A DNA stretch of 64,000 nt from Rathayibacter sp. VKM Ac-2759 (lineage in GTDB: Bacteria; Actinomycetota; Actinomycetes; Actinomycetales; Microbacteriaceae): the NCBI RefSeq assembly GCF_009834225.1, contig NZ_CP047176.1, positions 1,426,001 through 1,490,000 on the forward strand. The letters are read 5' to 3'. The first letter of the stretch is position 1. Each line of letters begins with the position of its first letter. The notes under the pieces were generated by a model. That model saw only the letters and a program-made list of their open reading frames with translations. It was not told where the DNA came from and made no database searches. Positions 24,661 to 33,519 of the stretch are shown in pieces. A program made the translations under genes and the position numbers.

Positions 24661-26367
24661 TCAGCGGCGGAGGATCCGCGCCTCCCACGGGCCGAGGGTC
24701 GACCCGGTGGCGCCGCGCACGTTGCCGAGCACCGTCTCGGCGCCCGCCCACTCCTCGAGCAGCGCGACCTCGAGCGGCTCGCCCGAGACGTTGCCGACGA
24801 CGAGCAGCTCGTCGCGGCCGGTACGGGTGAACGCGAACAAGCGCGGGTGCTCCGCCTCGAGCAGCGTGAAGCGCCCGAGCTGCACCGTCTCGTCGTCGTG
24901 GCGGAGCGCGATCAGCGCGCGGTAGTACTCGAACACCGACCTCTCGGCGGCCCGGTCGGCCTCGACGTTGACCTCGACGTGGTTCGGGTTGACCGGGATC
25001 CACGGCTCCCCGGTCGTGAACCCGGCGTGCGGGCCCGCGTCCCACTGGACGGGGGTGCGGGCGTTGTCCCTGCTCTGCGCGCGGAGCCCGGCGAGCACCG
25101 CCTCCGGGTCCTCGCCCCGCTCGTCGACCGCCTCCGCGTAGTAGTTCAGCGACTCGACGTCGCGGAAGTCGTCGAGGCTCGCGAACGGCACGTTGGTCAT
25201 GCCGATCTCCTCGCCCTGGTAGATGTACGGTGTGCCGCGCTGCAGGTGCAGGAGGGTCGCCCAGAGCGTCGCCGACTCGTAGCGCCACGCTCCGTCGTCG
25301 CCGAAGCGCGAGACGAGCCGGGGCTGGTCGTGGTTGTTCAGGTACAGGCTGTTCCAGCCCTTCTCGGCGAGCCCGTCCTGCCAGCGGGCGAGGTTCGCCT
25401 TCAGCGCGACGAGGTCGAGCGGCACCGGGTGGAACTTGTCGGCGCCGTGGTCGATGCCCACGTGCTCGAACTGGAACACCATGTCGAGCTCGCCGCGCTC
25501 CGGATCGGTGACGAGCGCCGCCTCCTCGAGGGTGACTCCGGGCATCTCGCCGACGGTGAGGTAGGCGCCGTCGCGGTGCGCGAAGACGGCCCGGTGCATC
25601 TCCTGCAGGTACTCGTGCAGGCGCGGTCCGACTCCGCCGACGATGCCGGAGCCGCCGCCCTCGCCGTCGATCGCCTCGACGTCCTTCGAGACGAGGTTGA
25701 TGACGTCCATCCGGAAGCCGTCGACCCCGCGGTCGAGCCACCAGTTCATCATCGCGTGGACAGCCTGGCGCACCTCGGGGTTCTCCCAGTTGAGGTCGGG
25801 CTGCTGCACCGCGAACAGGTGGAGGAAGTACTCCTCGGTCGCGGGGTCGAGCGTCCACGCGGGGCCCGAGAAGTACGAGCGCCAGCCGTTGGGCTCCGCC
25901 ACGTCGAGCCGGGCGTCGGAGGCGGCGTCGAGTGCGCGACCCTGCTCGACGGCGGCGCGCCCTCGACGCCACCAGTACCAGTCGCGCTTCGGATCCTCCT
26001 GCGACGAGCGCGACTCGACGAACCACGCGTGCTCGTCGCTCGTGTGGTTCACCACGAGGTCCATCACGATCCGGATGCCCCGCTCGTGCGCCTCGGCCAG
26101 CAGCAGGTCGAACTCGTCGAGCGAGCCGAACAGCGGATCGATGTCCTGGTAGTCGGAGATGTCGTAGCCGTTGTCGTGCTGCGGCGAGGGGTAGATCGGC
26201 GAGAGCCAGACCACGTCGACTCCGAGATCGGCGAGGTGGCCGAGCCGCGCGCGGACGCCGCCGAGGTCGCCGATGCCGTCGCCGTTCGAGTCGGCGAACG
26301 AGCGGGGGTAGATCTGGTAGACGACGGCGCTGGTCCACCAGGGCGCGGTCGGGGTGAGGGGCTCCAT
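24661..26367 (-). CDS. GH13 alpha-glucosidase / oligo-1,6-glucosidase
   Basis: 568-aa glycoside hydrolase family 13 enzyme, cytoplasmic. Conserved regions: VVYQIYPRSFADSNGDGIGD at the start, DLVVNHTS (about 103-110), GFRMD with nucleophile D221, VGEMPG with acid/base E274, and NNHDQPR with D347. The EMPG motif is typical of oligo-1,6-glucosidases acting on isomaltose-type linkages. Start ATG 26367 is confirmed by TAGATT (26380-26375) seven bases upstream. No transporter or LacI regulator is adjacent. Confidence 0.93.
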   Translation of the reverse strand: MEPLTPTAPWWTSAVVYQIYPRSFADSNGDGIGDLGGVRARLGHLADLGVDVVWLSPIYPSPQHDNGYDISDYQDIDPLFGSLDEFDLLLAEAHERGIRIVMDLVVNHTSDEHAWFVESRSSQEDPKRDWYWWRRGRAAVEQGRALDAASDARLDVAEPNGWRSYFSGPAWTLDPATEEYFLHLFAVQQPDLNWENPEVRQAVHAMMNWWLDRGVDGFRMDVINLVSKDVEAIDGEGGGSGIVGGVGPRLHEYLQEMHRAVFAHRDGAYLTVGEMPGVTLEEAALVTDPERGELDMVFQFEHVGIDHGADKFHPVPLDLVALKANLARWQDGLAEKGWNSLYLNNHDQPRLVSRFGDDGAWRYESATLWATLLHLQRGTPYIYQGEEIGMTNVPFASLDDFRDVESLNYYAEAVDERGEDPEAVLAGLRAQSRDNARTPVQWDAGPHAGFTTGEPWIPVNPNHVEVNVEADRAAERSVFEYYRALIALRHDDETVQLGRFTLLEAEHPRLFAFTRTGRDELLVVGNVSGEPLEVALLEEWAGAETVLGNVRGATGSTLGPWEARILRR

Positions 26368-26444
26368 GGGGCCGAATCTAGCCGTGACGACCGACACTCC
26401 GGGTGCCGCCGCACCGCCGACGGGACGGCCGGGAGGCGAGCGTG

Positions 26445-26458
26445 TAACGATCGGGTTA
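26445..26458. promoter_or_regulatory. Near-palindrome upstream of the glucosidase
   Basis: TAACGATCGGGTTA, an almost perfect dyad in the divergent region between the glucosidase and the AKR-like gene. It could be an operator; no regulator gene is nearby. Confidence 0.2.
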
Positions 26459-26546
26459 ATCGTCTCCGGAGTCGGCGGACCGACCCCGCGCTCCTCGACT
26501 ACTCTCGCTGGTGGCGGGCCCGAGCCGCCGCGGGGAGAGTGGTGGC

Positions 26547-27512
26547 GTGCCGAGGGTCAAGGTCGGCGGAGCTCGCTCCGCGACTCTCGAGCCGGTCGTC
26601 GCGCACACCCAGCGCCGCCCCCTCGGCGAGAGCACCCAGACCCTCTTCCCCCTCGTCCTCGACGCCGCCGCGGTCGGCCGCGCGGGGAGCGATGCCCCCG
26701 CGCTGCTCGAGCGCTACGCGGCCTGGGGCGGCAACGCCGTCGTCGTGAGCGACGCCGGACGCTCGACAGAGGGCGCTTCGGCCGTCGGCGGCTGGCTCTC
26801 CGGGCGCCGCGACCGCGATCGGCTCCTCGTGATCGGCCGCTTCGGAGCCCCGGCCGGAGGCGTCGCCTCTCCCGGTGCTCTGGTGAGCCGGGTGGAGGAG
26901 TCGCTCCGCCGCCTCCGCACCGACCGGTTCGACGTGCTCGCCGTGCGCCCCGACGGAGCCGGGCGCCTCGACGAGCTGCTCGCCGCCGTCGAGGTCCTGC
27001 TCGCCCGGGGCCTCGCGCGCTCGGTCATCGCCTCCGGCTTCGCCGCCGAGGAGCTCTTCGAGGCGCGCGTACTCGCGGGCCACGGCCTCCCGCGCTTCAC
27101 CGCCGTCGAGGTCGGCTACAGCCTGCTCGAGCGCGACGAGGCCGAGGGCGACGTCGGCCTGGTCGCGGCCGGTCAGGGCCTCTCGCTCGTCTCGACCGCC
27201 CCGCTGGCGCACGGCTTCCTCCGCGGAGTCGCGCGCAGCAGGAGGGAGCTGAGCCGGCTCCCGGACGGGAACCGCGCGCTCGTCCACGCCGGTCGTCGAG
27301 GGCGCCGCGTCCTGGCCGCCCTCGACGCGATCGGCACCGAGCTCTCCGCCGGTCCCGCCGCCGTCGCCCTCGCCTGGCTCCTCGCGCGCCCGCGGCTGGT
27401 CGCGGCGACCGTCGATCCCGGGAACGCGTCCGAGGTCGACGCGCTCGTCCGGGCGGTCTCGCTCGACCTCGACGAGGGGCACCTCGCCGCCCTCGAGCGC
27501 GCGCGCCGCTGA
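26547..27512 (+). CDS. Degenerate aldo/keto reductase-like protein
   Basis: 321-aa paralogue of the AKR protein at 23.7 kb, same overall fold pattern (AVEVGYSLLERDEAEGDVG, AVALAWLLARPRLV). None of the four catalytic residues is recognisable: the D/Y region reads VVVSDAGRSTEGAS, the lysine site LVIGRFG and the histidine site FDVLAVRPDG. It is likely a pseudoenzyme. Start GTG 26547 follows GGGGAGAG by seven bases; GTG 26511 with TACTCT five bases upstream is an alternative. Confidence 0.75.
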   Translation: MPRVKVGGARSATLEPVVAHTQRRPLGESTQTLFPLVLDAAAVGRAGSDAPALLERYAAWGGNAVVVSDAGRSTEGASAVGGWLSGRRDRDRLLVIGRFGAPAGGVASPGALVSRVEESLRRLRTDRFDVLAVRPDGAGRLDELLAAVEVLLARGLARSVIASGFAAEELFEARVLAGHGLPRFTAVEVGYSLLERDEAEGDVGLVAAGQGLSLVSTAPLAHGFLRGVARSRRELSRLPDGNRALVHAGRRGRRVLAALDAIGTELSAGPAAVALAWLLARPRLVAATVDPGNASEVDALVRAVSLDLDEGHLAALERARR

Positions 27513-27573
27513 CGCGCGGCCCTCGCGCGACAGAGCCGGTCGTCCGGCACCGGCGTGGCCTACGCTGGGTCGG

Positions 27574-28971
27574 ATGAGCAACGGCGTGGCACTCCCTCTC
27601 GAACAGCCGGAGACGACCATCGGGGCCGCGGGCGGCTCCCTGGTCCGCCGGTCGGTCCTCCCGAGCGGAGTCCGGATCCTCAGCGAGGCGGTGCCCGGGG
27701 CGCGCAGCGCGACCATCGGCTTCTGGGTCGCCGCGGGCTCCCGCGACGAGGCGCCCGCCCGTCCCGGAGTCGGCGGAGCACCCGGCACGCCGTCGAACTT
27801 CGGCTCGACGCACTTCCTCGAGCACCTGCTGTTCAAGGGGACGCGGACCCGCACGGCGCTCGACATCGCCGTGTCGTTCGACTCCGTCGGTGGCGAGCAC
27901 AACGCGCTCACCGCGAAGGAGTACACCTGCTACTACGCCAAGATCCAGGACCGCGACCTCCCGATGGCCGTCGAGGTCATCGCCGACATGGTCACCTCGA
28001 GCCTGCTCGACCCGGCCGAGTTCGAGACCGAGCGCGGCGTGATCCTCGAAGAGCTCGCGATGGCCGACGACGACCCGGCCGACGCGGCGAGCGAGCGCCT
28101 GTTCGAGGCGGTGTTCGGCGAGCACCCGCTCGGGCGGCCGATCGGAGGCAGCGCCGAGACGATCGGCGAGGCGACCCGCGACGCGGTCTGGTCGCACTAC
28201 CGCGCGGCCTACCGCCCGAACGACCTCGTCGTGACGGTCGCGGGTGCCGTCGACCACGAGGCTCTCGTCGCGCTGCTCGGCCGGGTCCTCGCCGCCGACG
28301 GCTGGGACCTCGAGACGCCGGCGTCGCCGGTCGCCCGCCGCGTGGGCGGCTCCGCCTCCTTCACCCGCGGCACCCCGCTCTCCCTCGTGCACCGGCCCAC
28401 CGAGCAGGCGAACCTGCTCATCGGCTTCCCCGGCCTCGCCGCGGCCGACGAGCGCCGGATGACGATGGGCGTCCTCAACTCGATCCTCGGCGGCGGGATG
28501 TCCTCCCGGCTCTTCCAGGAGGTGCGCGAGAAGCGCGGGCTCGCGTACTCCGTCTACTCCTTCGCCCCGTCCTACTCCGACGCGGGCCTCTTCGGCCTCT
28601 ACGCCGCCTGCACGCCGGCGAAGGCCGGCACGGTCGCCGAGCTCCTGCTCAGCGAGTTCTCGCGCCTGGCCGAGCACGGCGTCACCGCCGACGAGCTGCG
28701 CCGGGCCCGGGGCCAGCTCTCGGGCGCCGCCGCGCTCGCCCTCGAGGACTCGGACACCCGCATGTCCCGTCTCGGCCGCGCCGAGCTGACCTTCGGCGAG
28801 TTCGTCGACCTCGACGAGAGCCTGCGACGGCTCTCCCGCGTCAGCGCGGAGGATGTCCAGGCACTCGCGGCAGACTTGTCGAGGGGGCCGTCGTCGATCT
28901 CGGCCGTCGGCGCGGTCGACGACTCGACGTTCGCCGGAATCGCCGAGATCGAGAGCGCTCCCGCGGTCTGA
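27574..28971 (+). CDS. M16-family zinc peptidase (processing-peptidase type)
   Basis: 465-aa insulinase-type peptidase. The inverted zinc motif H80-F-L-E83-H84 and third ligand glutamate in RGVILEE (about 159) are present, with the partner segment SSRLFQEVREKRGLAYSV in the C-terminal half. A Gly/Pro insertion (residues about 60-76) precedes the zinc motif. It lies between pnp and dapB as in other Actinobacteria. TACGCT (27561-27566) ends seven bases before ATG. Confidence 0.95.
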   Translation: MSNGVALPLEQPETTIGAAGGSLVRRSVLPSGVRILSEAVPGARSATIGFWVAAGSRDEAPARPGVGGAPGTPSNFGSTHFLEHLLFKGTRTRTALDIAVSFDSVGGEHNALTAKEYTCYYAKIQDRDLPMAVEVIADMVTSSLLDPAEFETERGVILEELAMADDDPADAASERLFEAVFGEHPLGRPIGGSAETIGEATRDAVWSHYRAAYRPNDLVVTVAGAVDHEALVALLGRVLAADGWDLETPASPVARRVGGSASFTRGTPLSLVHRPTEQANLLIGFPGLAAADERRMTMGVLNSILGGGMSSRLFQEVREKRGLAYSVYSFAPSYSDAGLFGLYAACTPAKAGTVAELLLSEFSRLAEHGVTADELRRARGQLSGAAALALEDSDTRMSRLGRAELTFGEFVDLDESLRRLSRVSAEDVQALAADLSRGPSSISAVGAVDDSTFAGIAEIESAPAV

Positions 28972-29026
28972 ACGGATCGCACGACCGCTGACCGCGCATC
29001 GCCGCGCCGCACCAGGGAGGACCCCC

Positions 29027-29629
29027 GTGTCCCACTACATCTACCTCGTCCGCCACGGTGAGCAGCAGGACGCCGAGCACGGACTCCCGGACGGTCCGCT
29101 CTCGGCGCGGGGCGAGCGTCAGGCGCGACTGATCGCCGAGCGCCTGGGCGGCGTGCCGTTCACCGGGGCGTGGCACTCGCCGCTGCGCCGTGCGGAGGAG
29201 ACCGCCGCGCGCTTCCAGGCCGTCCTGCCGGGGCTCGCCATCGAGCCGTCGTCGCTGCTGTTCGACTGCATCCCCTCGGGCCCCACCCCCGACATGCCGC
29301 GCTCGTTCGAGCCGTTCTTCGGCAGCGTGACCCCCGCCGAGATCGAGGCCGGGCACGCGCAGATGCAGGACGCGGTCGCCGAGTTCCTCGCCCCGTCGCG
29401 GGAGGACCGTCACGACCTCCTGATCACGCACAACTTCGTCATCGGCTGGTTCGTCCGCCACGTCTTCGACGCGCCGGACTGGCGCTGGCTGGGCGTCAAC
29501 CAGGCGAACTGCGGTCTCACGATCATCCGGGTGCGCTCCCGGAAGCCCCCGGTGCTGGTCGTGCACAACGACCTCGCCCACCTCCCCGTGGAGCTGCGCA
29601 CCGGCCTGCCCGAGGTGCAGCCCTACTGA
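29027..29629 (+). CDS. Histidine phosphatase family protein
   Basis: 200-aa phosphoglycerate-mutase-like phosphatase with LVRHGEQQD (catalytic His at residue 9), second-arginine motif WHSPLRRAEETA and C-terminal LITHNFVIGWFVRH. Start GTG 29027 after an AGGGAGGA ribosome site. Substrate unknown. Confidence 0.9.
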   Translation: MSHYIYLVRHGEQQDAEHGLPDGPLSARGERQARLIAERLGGVPFTGAWHSPLRRAEETAARFQAVLPGLAIEPSSLLFDCIPSGPTPDMPRSFEPFFGSVTPAEIEAGHAQMQDAVAEFLAPSREDRHDLLITHNFVIGWFVRHVFDAPDWRWLGVNQANCGLTIIRVRSRKPPVLVVHNDLAHLPVELRTGLPEVQPY

Positions 29630-29649
29630 GCAGCCCCTAGCGTGTCCGG

Positions 29650-30135
29650 GTGACCACGACACTCCTGCGCCCCGGCTCCGATCACGACGTCGACGCGTGC
29701 GTGCGGGTGTGGATCGAGGCGCTCGCGGCCCGCGACGGCCGCGTGCCGGCCGGCACCGAGGAGCGCGCCCGAGCGAAGCTCGCCGCGCCGCGCGTCTCCT
29801 TCGTCGTCGCCGGGGACGCCGGCACGGTCGACGGCGTCGTCCTGGTGTCGGCGCCCGGGAGCGGCTTCGCCGAGGACCCGCCGCACGCCGCCTACCTCTC
29901 GCTGCTCGCCGTGCGGCCGTCGGCCCAGGGAAGGGGTCTCGCGCGCAGGCTGCTCGCGGCGGCCGAGCGCGAGGCGGCGGACGTCGCCGACGAGGCCGTG
30001 CTGCACGTCCTGGCCGGCAACGAGGCCGCGCGGGCCCTCTACGCGTCGGCGGGCTGGACACCCGCGGGGGAGGCGTTCCCGCATCCGCTCTCGGGTGCCC
30101 CGGTGATCCCGCTCCGGCGACTCCTCCGCCACTGA
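29650..30135 (+). CDS. GNAT-family N-acetyltransferase
   Basis: 161 aa with the acetyl-CoA motif LLAVRPSAQGRGLARRLL and a C-terminal NEAARALYASAGW. TAGCGT (29638-29643) is six bases before GTG 29650, a leaderless start. Substrate unknown. Confidence 0.88.
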   Translation: MTTTLLRPGSDHDVDACVRVWIEALAARDGRVPAGTEERARAKLAAPRVSFVVAGDAGTVDGVVLVSAPGSGFAEDPPHAAYLSLLAVRPSAQGRGLARRLLAAAEREAADVADEAVLHVLAGNEAARALYASAGWTPAGEAFPHPLSGAPVIPLRRLLRH

Positions 30136-30151
30136 TCGTTAGGCTGAGCGG

Positions 30152-30985
30152 GTGACTACCTCCGTCGCCGTGGTCGGCGCGTCCGGCAAGCTCGGCTCCC
30201 TCACCTGCTCTCTCATCGAGGCGTCCGACGCGTTCGAGCTCGTCGCGCGCCTGGGCTCGCGGAGCGACCCGCGCGAGATGCTCGCGGCCGATGTCGTCGT
30301 CGACATGACGGTGCCCGCGGTCAGCCAGGGCATCGTCGACCTGGCGGTCGCGAACGGCAGGAAGGTGCTCGTGGGCACCTCCGGCTGGACGGGCGACCGG
30401 ATCGCGACCCTGCGCCGCACGGTCGAGGCGCAGCCCGACGCCGGGGTCGTCATCGTCCCCAACTTCTCCCTCGGCTCCGTCGTCGCGACGGCGCTGGCGA
30501 CCGTGGCGGCGCAGTTCTTCGACGCGACCGAGATCATCGAGACGCACGGGGCCCGCAAGGTCGACTCCCCGTCCGGCACGGCGGTGCGGACGGCGGAGCT
30601 GATCCTGCAGGCCCGCGCCGAGCGGGGCCCGGTGGAGGCGCCGCACACCGACCAGCGCGCCCGCGGCCAGCAGGTCGCGAGCATCCCGGTGCACAGTCTC
30701 CGGCTGCCCGGGGTGGAGGCGCGCCAGGAGGTCGTCTTCGGAGGCACCGGCGAGACGGTCACGATCCGGCACGACACCTCGTCGCCGGCGTCCTACGAGG
30801 CGGGCATCCTCCGCGCTCTCCAGGCCGTCGTGACGACGACGGGAGTCGTGGTGGGCCTGGACGCGCTGCTCGATCTCCGCGCGGCCTTCGACGCCGCACC
30901 GCTCGCCGCGCGCGCGACCGACGAGCCCCCGGTGGTCGACGACGTCCCCTCGGGCCAGGCGGCCGCCGCGACGAGCGCACCGTGA
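30152..30985 (+). CDS. dapB: 4-hydroxy-tetrahydrodipicolinate reductase
   Basis: 277-aa DapB, second committed step to diaminopimelate and lysine. Nucleotide motif VAVVGASGKLGS, VGTSGWTGDR, and the catalytic region ETHGARKVDSPSGTA with H132 and K136. A 35-residue Ala/Pro-rich tail exceeds the usual length of about 245. TAGGCT (30140-30145) lies six bases before GTG. The stop overlaps the next gene by four bases. Confidence 0.96.
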   Translation: MTTSVAVVGASGKLGSLTCSLIEASDAFELVARLGSRSDPREMLAADVVVDMTVPAVSQGIVDLAVANGRKVLVGTSGWTGDRIATLRRTVEAQPDAGVVIVPNFSLGSVVATALATVAAQFFDATEIIETHGARKVDSPSGTAVRTAELILQARAERGPVEAPHTDQRARGQQVASIPVHSLRLPGVEARQEVVFGGTGETVTIRHDTSSPASYEAGILRALQAVVTTTGVVVGLDALLDLRAAFDAAPLAARATDEPPVVDDVPSGQAAAATSAP

Positions 30986-31428
30986 GGACCCGCATCGGCG
31001 TCGGGCTCATGGCGGTCCTGCTCGCCCTCTACCTCTTCGTCTGCCTGCAGTACTCGGTCGTCGCGTTCGCCGCGGGCACCGTGCCCGGGATCGTGATGGG
31101 CGTCGGACTGCTCATCCTCGGCGGCATCGGGGTCTGGGGTCTCGTCCGCGAGCTCCTCTTCGGCGTCCGCGCCGAGCGGCTCGCGCGCCGCCTCGAGCAG
31201 GAGGACGCGCTGCCGCAGGAGGTCCTCGACTCGCGCGAGAGCGGGCGGCCGCTCCGCGCGGAGGCGGACGCGCTCTTCCCGCGCTACGCCGAGGAGGTCG
31301 ACGCCCACCCCGAGAGCTGGCGCGCCTGGTACCGCCTCGGCCTCGTCTACGACGCGAGCGGCGACCGCAAGCGGGCCCGCGGGGCGATCCGCCGCTCGAT
31401 CGCCCTCGAGCACGAGGCTCCGGCCTAG
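30982..31428 (+). CDS. Membrane protein with TPR-like C-terminus
   Basis: 148 aa. Two N-terminal helices (GLMAVLLALYLFVCLQYSV and GIVMGVGLLILGGIGVWGLV), then a cytoplasmic tail with a single TPR-like unit (WRAWYRLGLVYDASGDRKRA). GTG start overlaps the dapB stop (GTGA), so it is co-translated with dapB. Function unknown. Confidence 0.85.
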   Translation: MRTRIGVGLMAVLLALYLFVCLQYSVVAFAAGTVPGIVMGVGLLILGGIGVWGLVRELLFGVRAERLARRLEQEDALPQEVLDSRESGRPLRAEADALFPRYAEEVDAHPESWRAWYRLGLVYDASGDRKRARGAIRRSIALEHEAPA

Positions 31429-32450
31429 TTCAGGACCCAGCCGAGAGCCTCGGCCACGGTCCCGTGCCGGAAGGCGAAGCCGTCGTCGATCAGGCGCTGC
31501 GGCACCAGCTGCTGGCTCGAGAGCAGCAGCTCGTGTCCCGCGTCCCGCAGGGCGAGCTCGATGATCTTCTCGGGTACCGCCAGCTTGAACGGCCGGTGGA
31601 GCTGCTCGGCGAGGGTCCGCATGACCTCGTTCGCCGTGGCCGGTGCGGGGCCCGCCAGGTTGACGGGGCCGGAGAGGGTCGAGGTGAGGAGGTGGCGGAT
31701 CGCCGCCGCCTCGTCGTAGAGGCTGATCCACGGCCAGAACTGCTCGCCGCTGCCGAGCGGTCCGGCGAGGCCGAAGCGGGTCAGCGGCAGGAGCGGCTTG
31801 AGTGCGCCGCCCTGGCCGAGGACGAGACCGGTGCGGAACGTGACGACCCGCGTGGTCTCGGGCGCGAGGTGCGCGGCCTGCTCCCAGCTCTCGACGACGT
31901 CGGCGAGGAATCCCTCGCCGCGCGCGGACTCCTCGGTCAGCTCCTCGCCGGGCCGGTCGCCGTAGTAGCCGACGGCGGAGGCGTTGAGCAGGATCGTGGG
32001 GGGAGTGGTCGCCATCCGCATCGCGTCGGTGATGGTCTGCGTGGCCTTCACCCGCGAGTCGAGGATCTCGCGCTTGTACGACGAGGTCCACGGCAGCCGG
32101 CTGATCGAGGCGCCCGAGAGGTTGATCACCGCGTCGACCCTGTCGAGCACGCTGAAGTCGAGCATGTGCGACGTCGGCGCCCAGTGGAACTCGTCCGGGC
32201 TGGTCGGGGCGTGGCGCACGAGGCGGAAGATCTCGTGGCCGTCGGCGCGCAGCTGGGCGGTCAGCTCGGAGCCGATCATCCCGCTCGCTCCCGAGATCAG
32301 CACGCGGAGGCGCCGGGGCGGCTGCGGATCGGTCGCGGCATCCGGCAGCACCGACGGGCGCGGCTCGGTGGAGCGGTGGGACCGGCGTGCGGATCCGGCG
32401 GTCGCGCCCTCTCCGTCGTGATCGGAGTGGCGTGCGGATGAGTCGCTCAT
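31425..32450 (-). CDS. TIGR01777-type NAD-dependent epimerase/SDR protein
   Basis: 341-aa extended SDR protein. It has ISGASGMIGSEL for NAD(P) binding, SAVGYYGDRPGEELTEESARG and the C-terminal DUF1731 helix region. A 50-residue disordered N-terminus (MSDSSARHSDHDGEG...) precedes the fold. Family members (YfcH-like) may act in cell division or sugar metabolism; the substrate is unknown. SD GGGAGG before ATG 32450; -10-like TAGGCT at 32500-32495. The 3' end overlaps the TPR gene by four bases. Confidence 0.9.
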   Translation of the reverse strand: MSDSSARHSDHDGEGATAGSARRSHRSTEPRPSVLPDAATDPQPPRRLRVLISGASGMIGSELTAQLRADGHEIFRLVRHAPTSPDEFHWAPTSHMLDFSVLDRVDAVINLSGASISRLPWTSSYKREILDSRVKATQTITDAMRMATTPPTILLNASAVGYYGDRPGEELTEESARGEGFLADVVESWEQAAHLAPETTRVVTFRTGLVLGQGGALKPLLPLTRFGLAGPLGSGEQFWPWISLYDEAAAIRHLLTSTLSGPVNLAGPAPATANEVMRTLAEQLHRPFKLAVPEKIIELALRDAGHELLLSSQQLVPQRLIDDGFAFRHGTVAEALGWVLN

Positions 32451-32505
32451 GGGGCCTCCCGAGGCTCGTCGCGGGCGGCCCGCGAGGCGGGTCCAGCCTA
32501 GGACG

Positions 32506-33009
32506 TCAGGCCCGGGAGCCCGCCGAGCGCCCGAGGAGTCTCGCGCGGACGAGGAGGAGGTAGAGCTCGCAGCCGAGGCAGAGCCCGAAGGCGGCGTTGA
32601 GGAACGCGGCCAGGAACGCGACGGCGGCGGCGATCGGGACGGCACCCGGGACTCCGGCCACGTGCAGCACGACTCCGGCGCCCGTCACGATCAGGCCGAT
32701 GAGCTGCGCGAAGCGCGGCGGGCGGGCGTCCTCCCACTCGGCCGGAGGCGCGAGCCGCGGCCGCACGAGGCGGCGGAAGACGACGGCCCACGGGCCGGAC
32801 CCCACTCCGCGCGCCGCCGACCAGGCGAACAGCGCCGCGAGCGCCAGCAGCAGGAGGAAGCCGGGCTGCAGGAGTCGCTCCGGCCCGTCCGCCGCCGGGG
32901 TCGCGAGGCCGAGGCCGACCGTCGCGAGCAGGAGGACCGCGGTGATCGAGGCGGCGAAGCGCGGCCCGCGCGGGTCGACGAGGCCGCGAGGGGACGTGCT
33001 GCCGGTCAT
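32506..33009 (-). CDS. DUF4395 membrane protein
   Basis: 167 aa with four hydrophobic segments and the family signature GLCLGCELYLLL near the C-terminus, a C-x-x-C pair at the membrane edge. ATG overlaps the stop of the thioredoxin gene (ATGA). The thioredoxin/DUF4395 pairing suggests a membrane thiol-redox function. Confidence 0.88.
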   Translation of the reverse strand: MTGSTSPRGLVDPRGPRFAASITAVLLLATVGLGLATPAADGPERLLQPGFLLLLALAALFAWSAARGVGSGPWAVVFRRLVRPRLAPPAEWEDARPPRFAQLIGLIVTGAGVVLHVAGVPGAVPIAAAVAFLAAFLNAAFGLCLGCELYLLLVRARLLGRSAGSRA

Positions 33010-33437
33010 CGTGCGGTCTCCAGTCTGTCGAGCTCGTCGAGGACGACGGCGCGGGTCGGGGCGCCGCCGATGCGGCTCCTGGCGATCCCGTCGGCGTCGA
33101 GCACGAGCAGTGTCGGGGTCTGCCGCACGCGGAAGCGGTCGGCGAGGTCGGCGCGGTGCGTGAGGTCGACGTCGAGGTGCACGACCCCTGGCCGCTCCCG
33201 GGCGACATCGGCGAGCATCCGGCGGACGGCCGGGCAGCGGGTGCAGAACTCGGTCGAGAACTGGACCACGGTGGCGGCGCCTCCGAGGACCGCTCCGTCC
33301 ACGAGCCCCGAGGGGTCGATCCGCTCGAGGGACGCCGTCGACCGGGCACGCCCGGTCGCGCGCCGATGGGCGAGACCGAGGGCCGTCGCGAGCGCGACGA
33401 GCGCCAGCAGTGCGGCAGCGACGACGAGGGGATCCAC
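33006..33437 (-). CDS. Membrane-anchored thioredoxin-like protein
   Basis: 143 aa. One N-terminal helix (VVAAALLALVALATALGLA) then a thioredoxin fold with the active site STEFCTRCPAV and the cis-proline VRQTPTLLVL. GTG 33437 is supported by TACCGT (33449-33444) six bases upstream. Likely works with the DUF4395 protein encoded downstream. Confidence 0.9.
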   Translation of the reverse strand: MDPLVVAAALLALVALATALGLAHRRATGRARSTASLERIDPSGLVDGAVLGGAATVVQFSTEFCTRCPAVRRMLADVARERPGVVHLDVDLTHRADLADRFRVRQTPTLLVLDADGIARSRIGGAPTRAVVLDELDRLETAR

Positions 33438-33519
33438 GGGTCGACGGTACGTCGAGCCGCCACCGCACACCCGTTCATGACGTCGTGAGACGCTCGGGCC
33501 GTGCTCTAGGGTCGAAGCC

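Noticed and set aside
24506..26338. Long second frame on the same strand as the glucosidase
   Set aside because: Arg/Pro-rich shadow of the GH13 gene with no domain.
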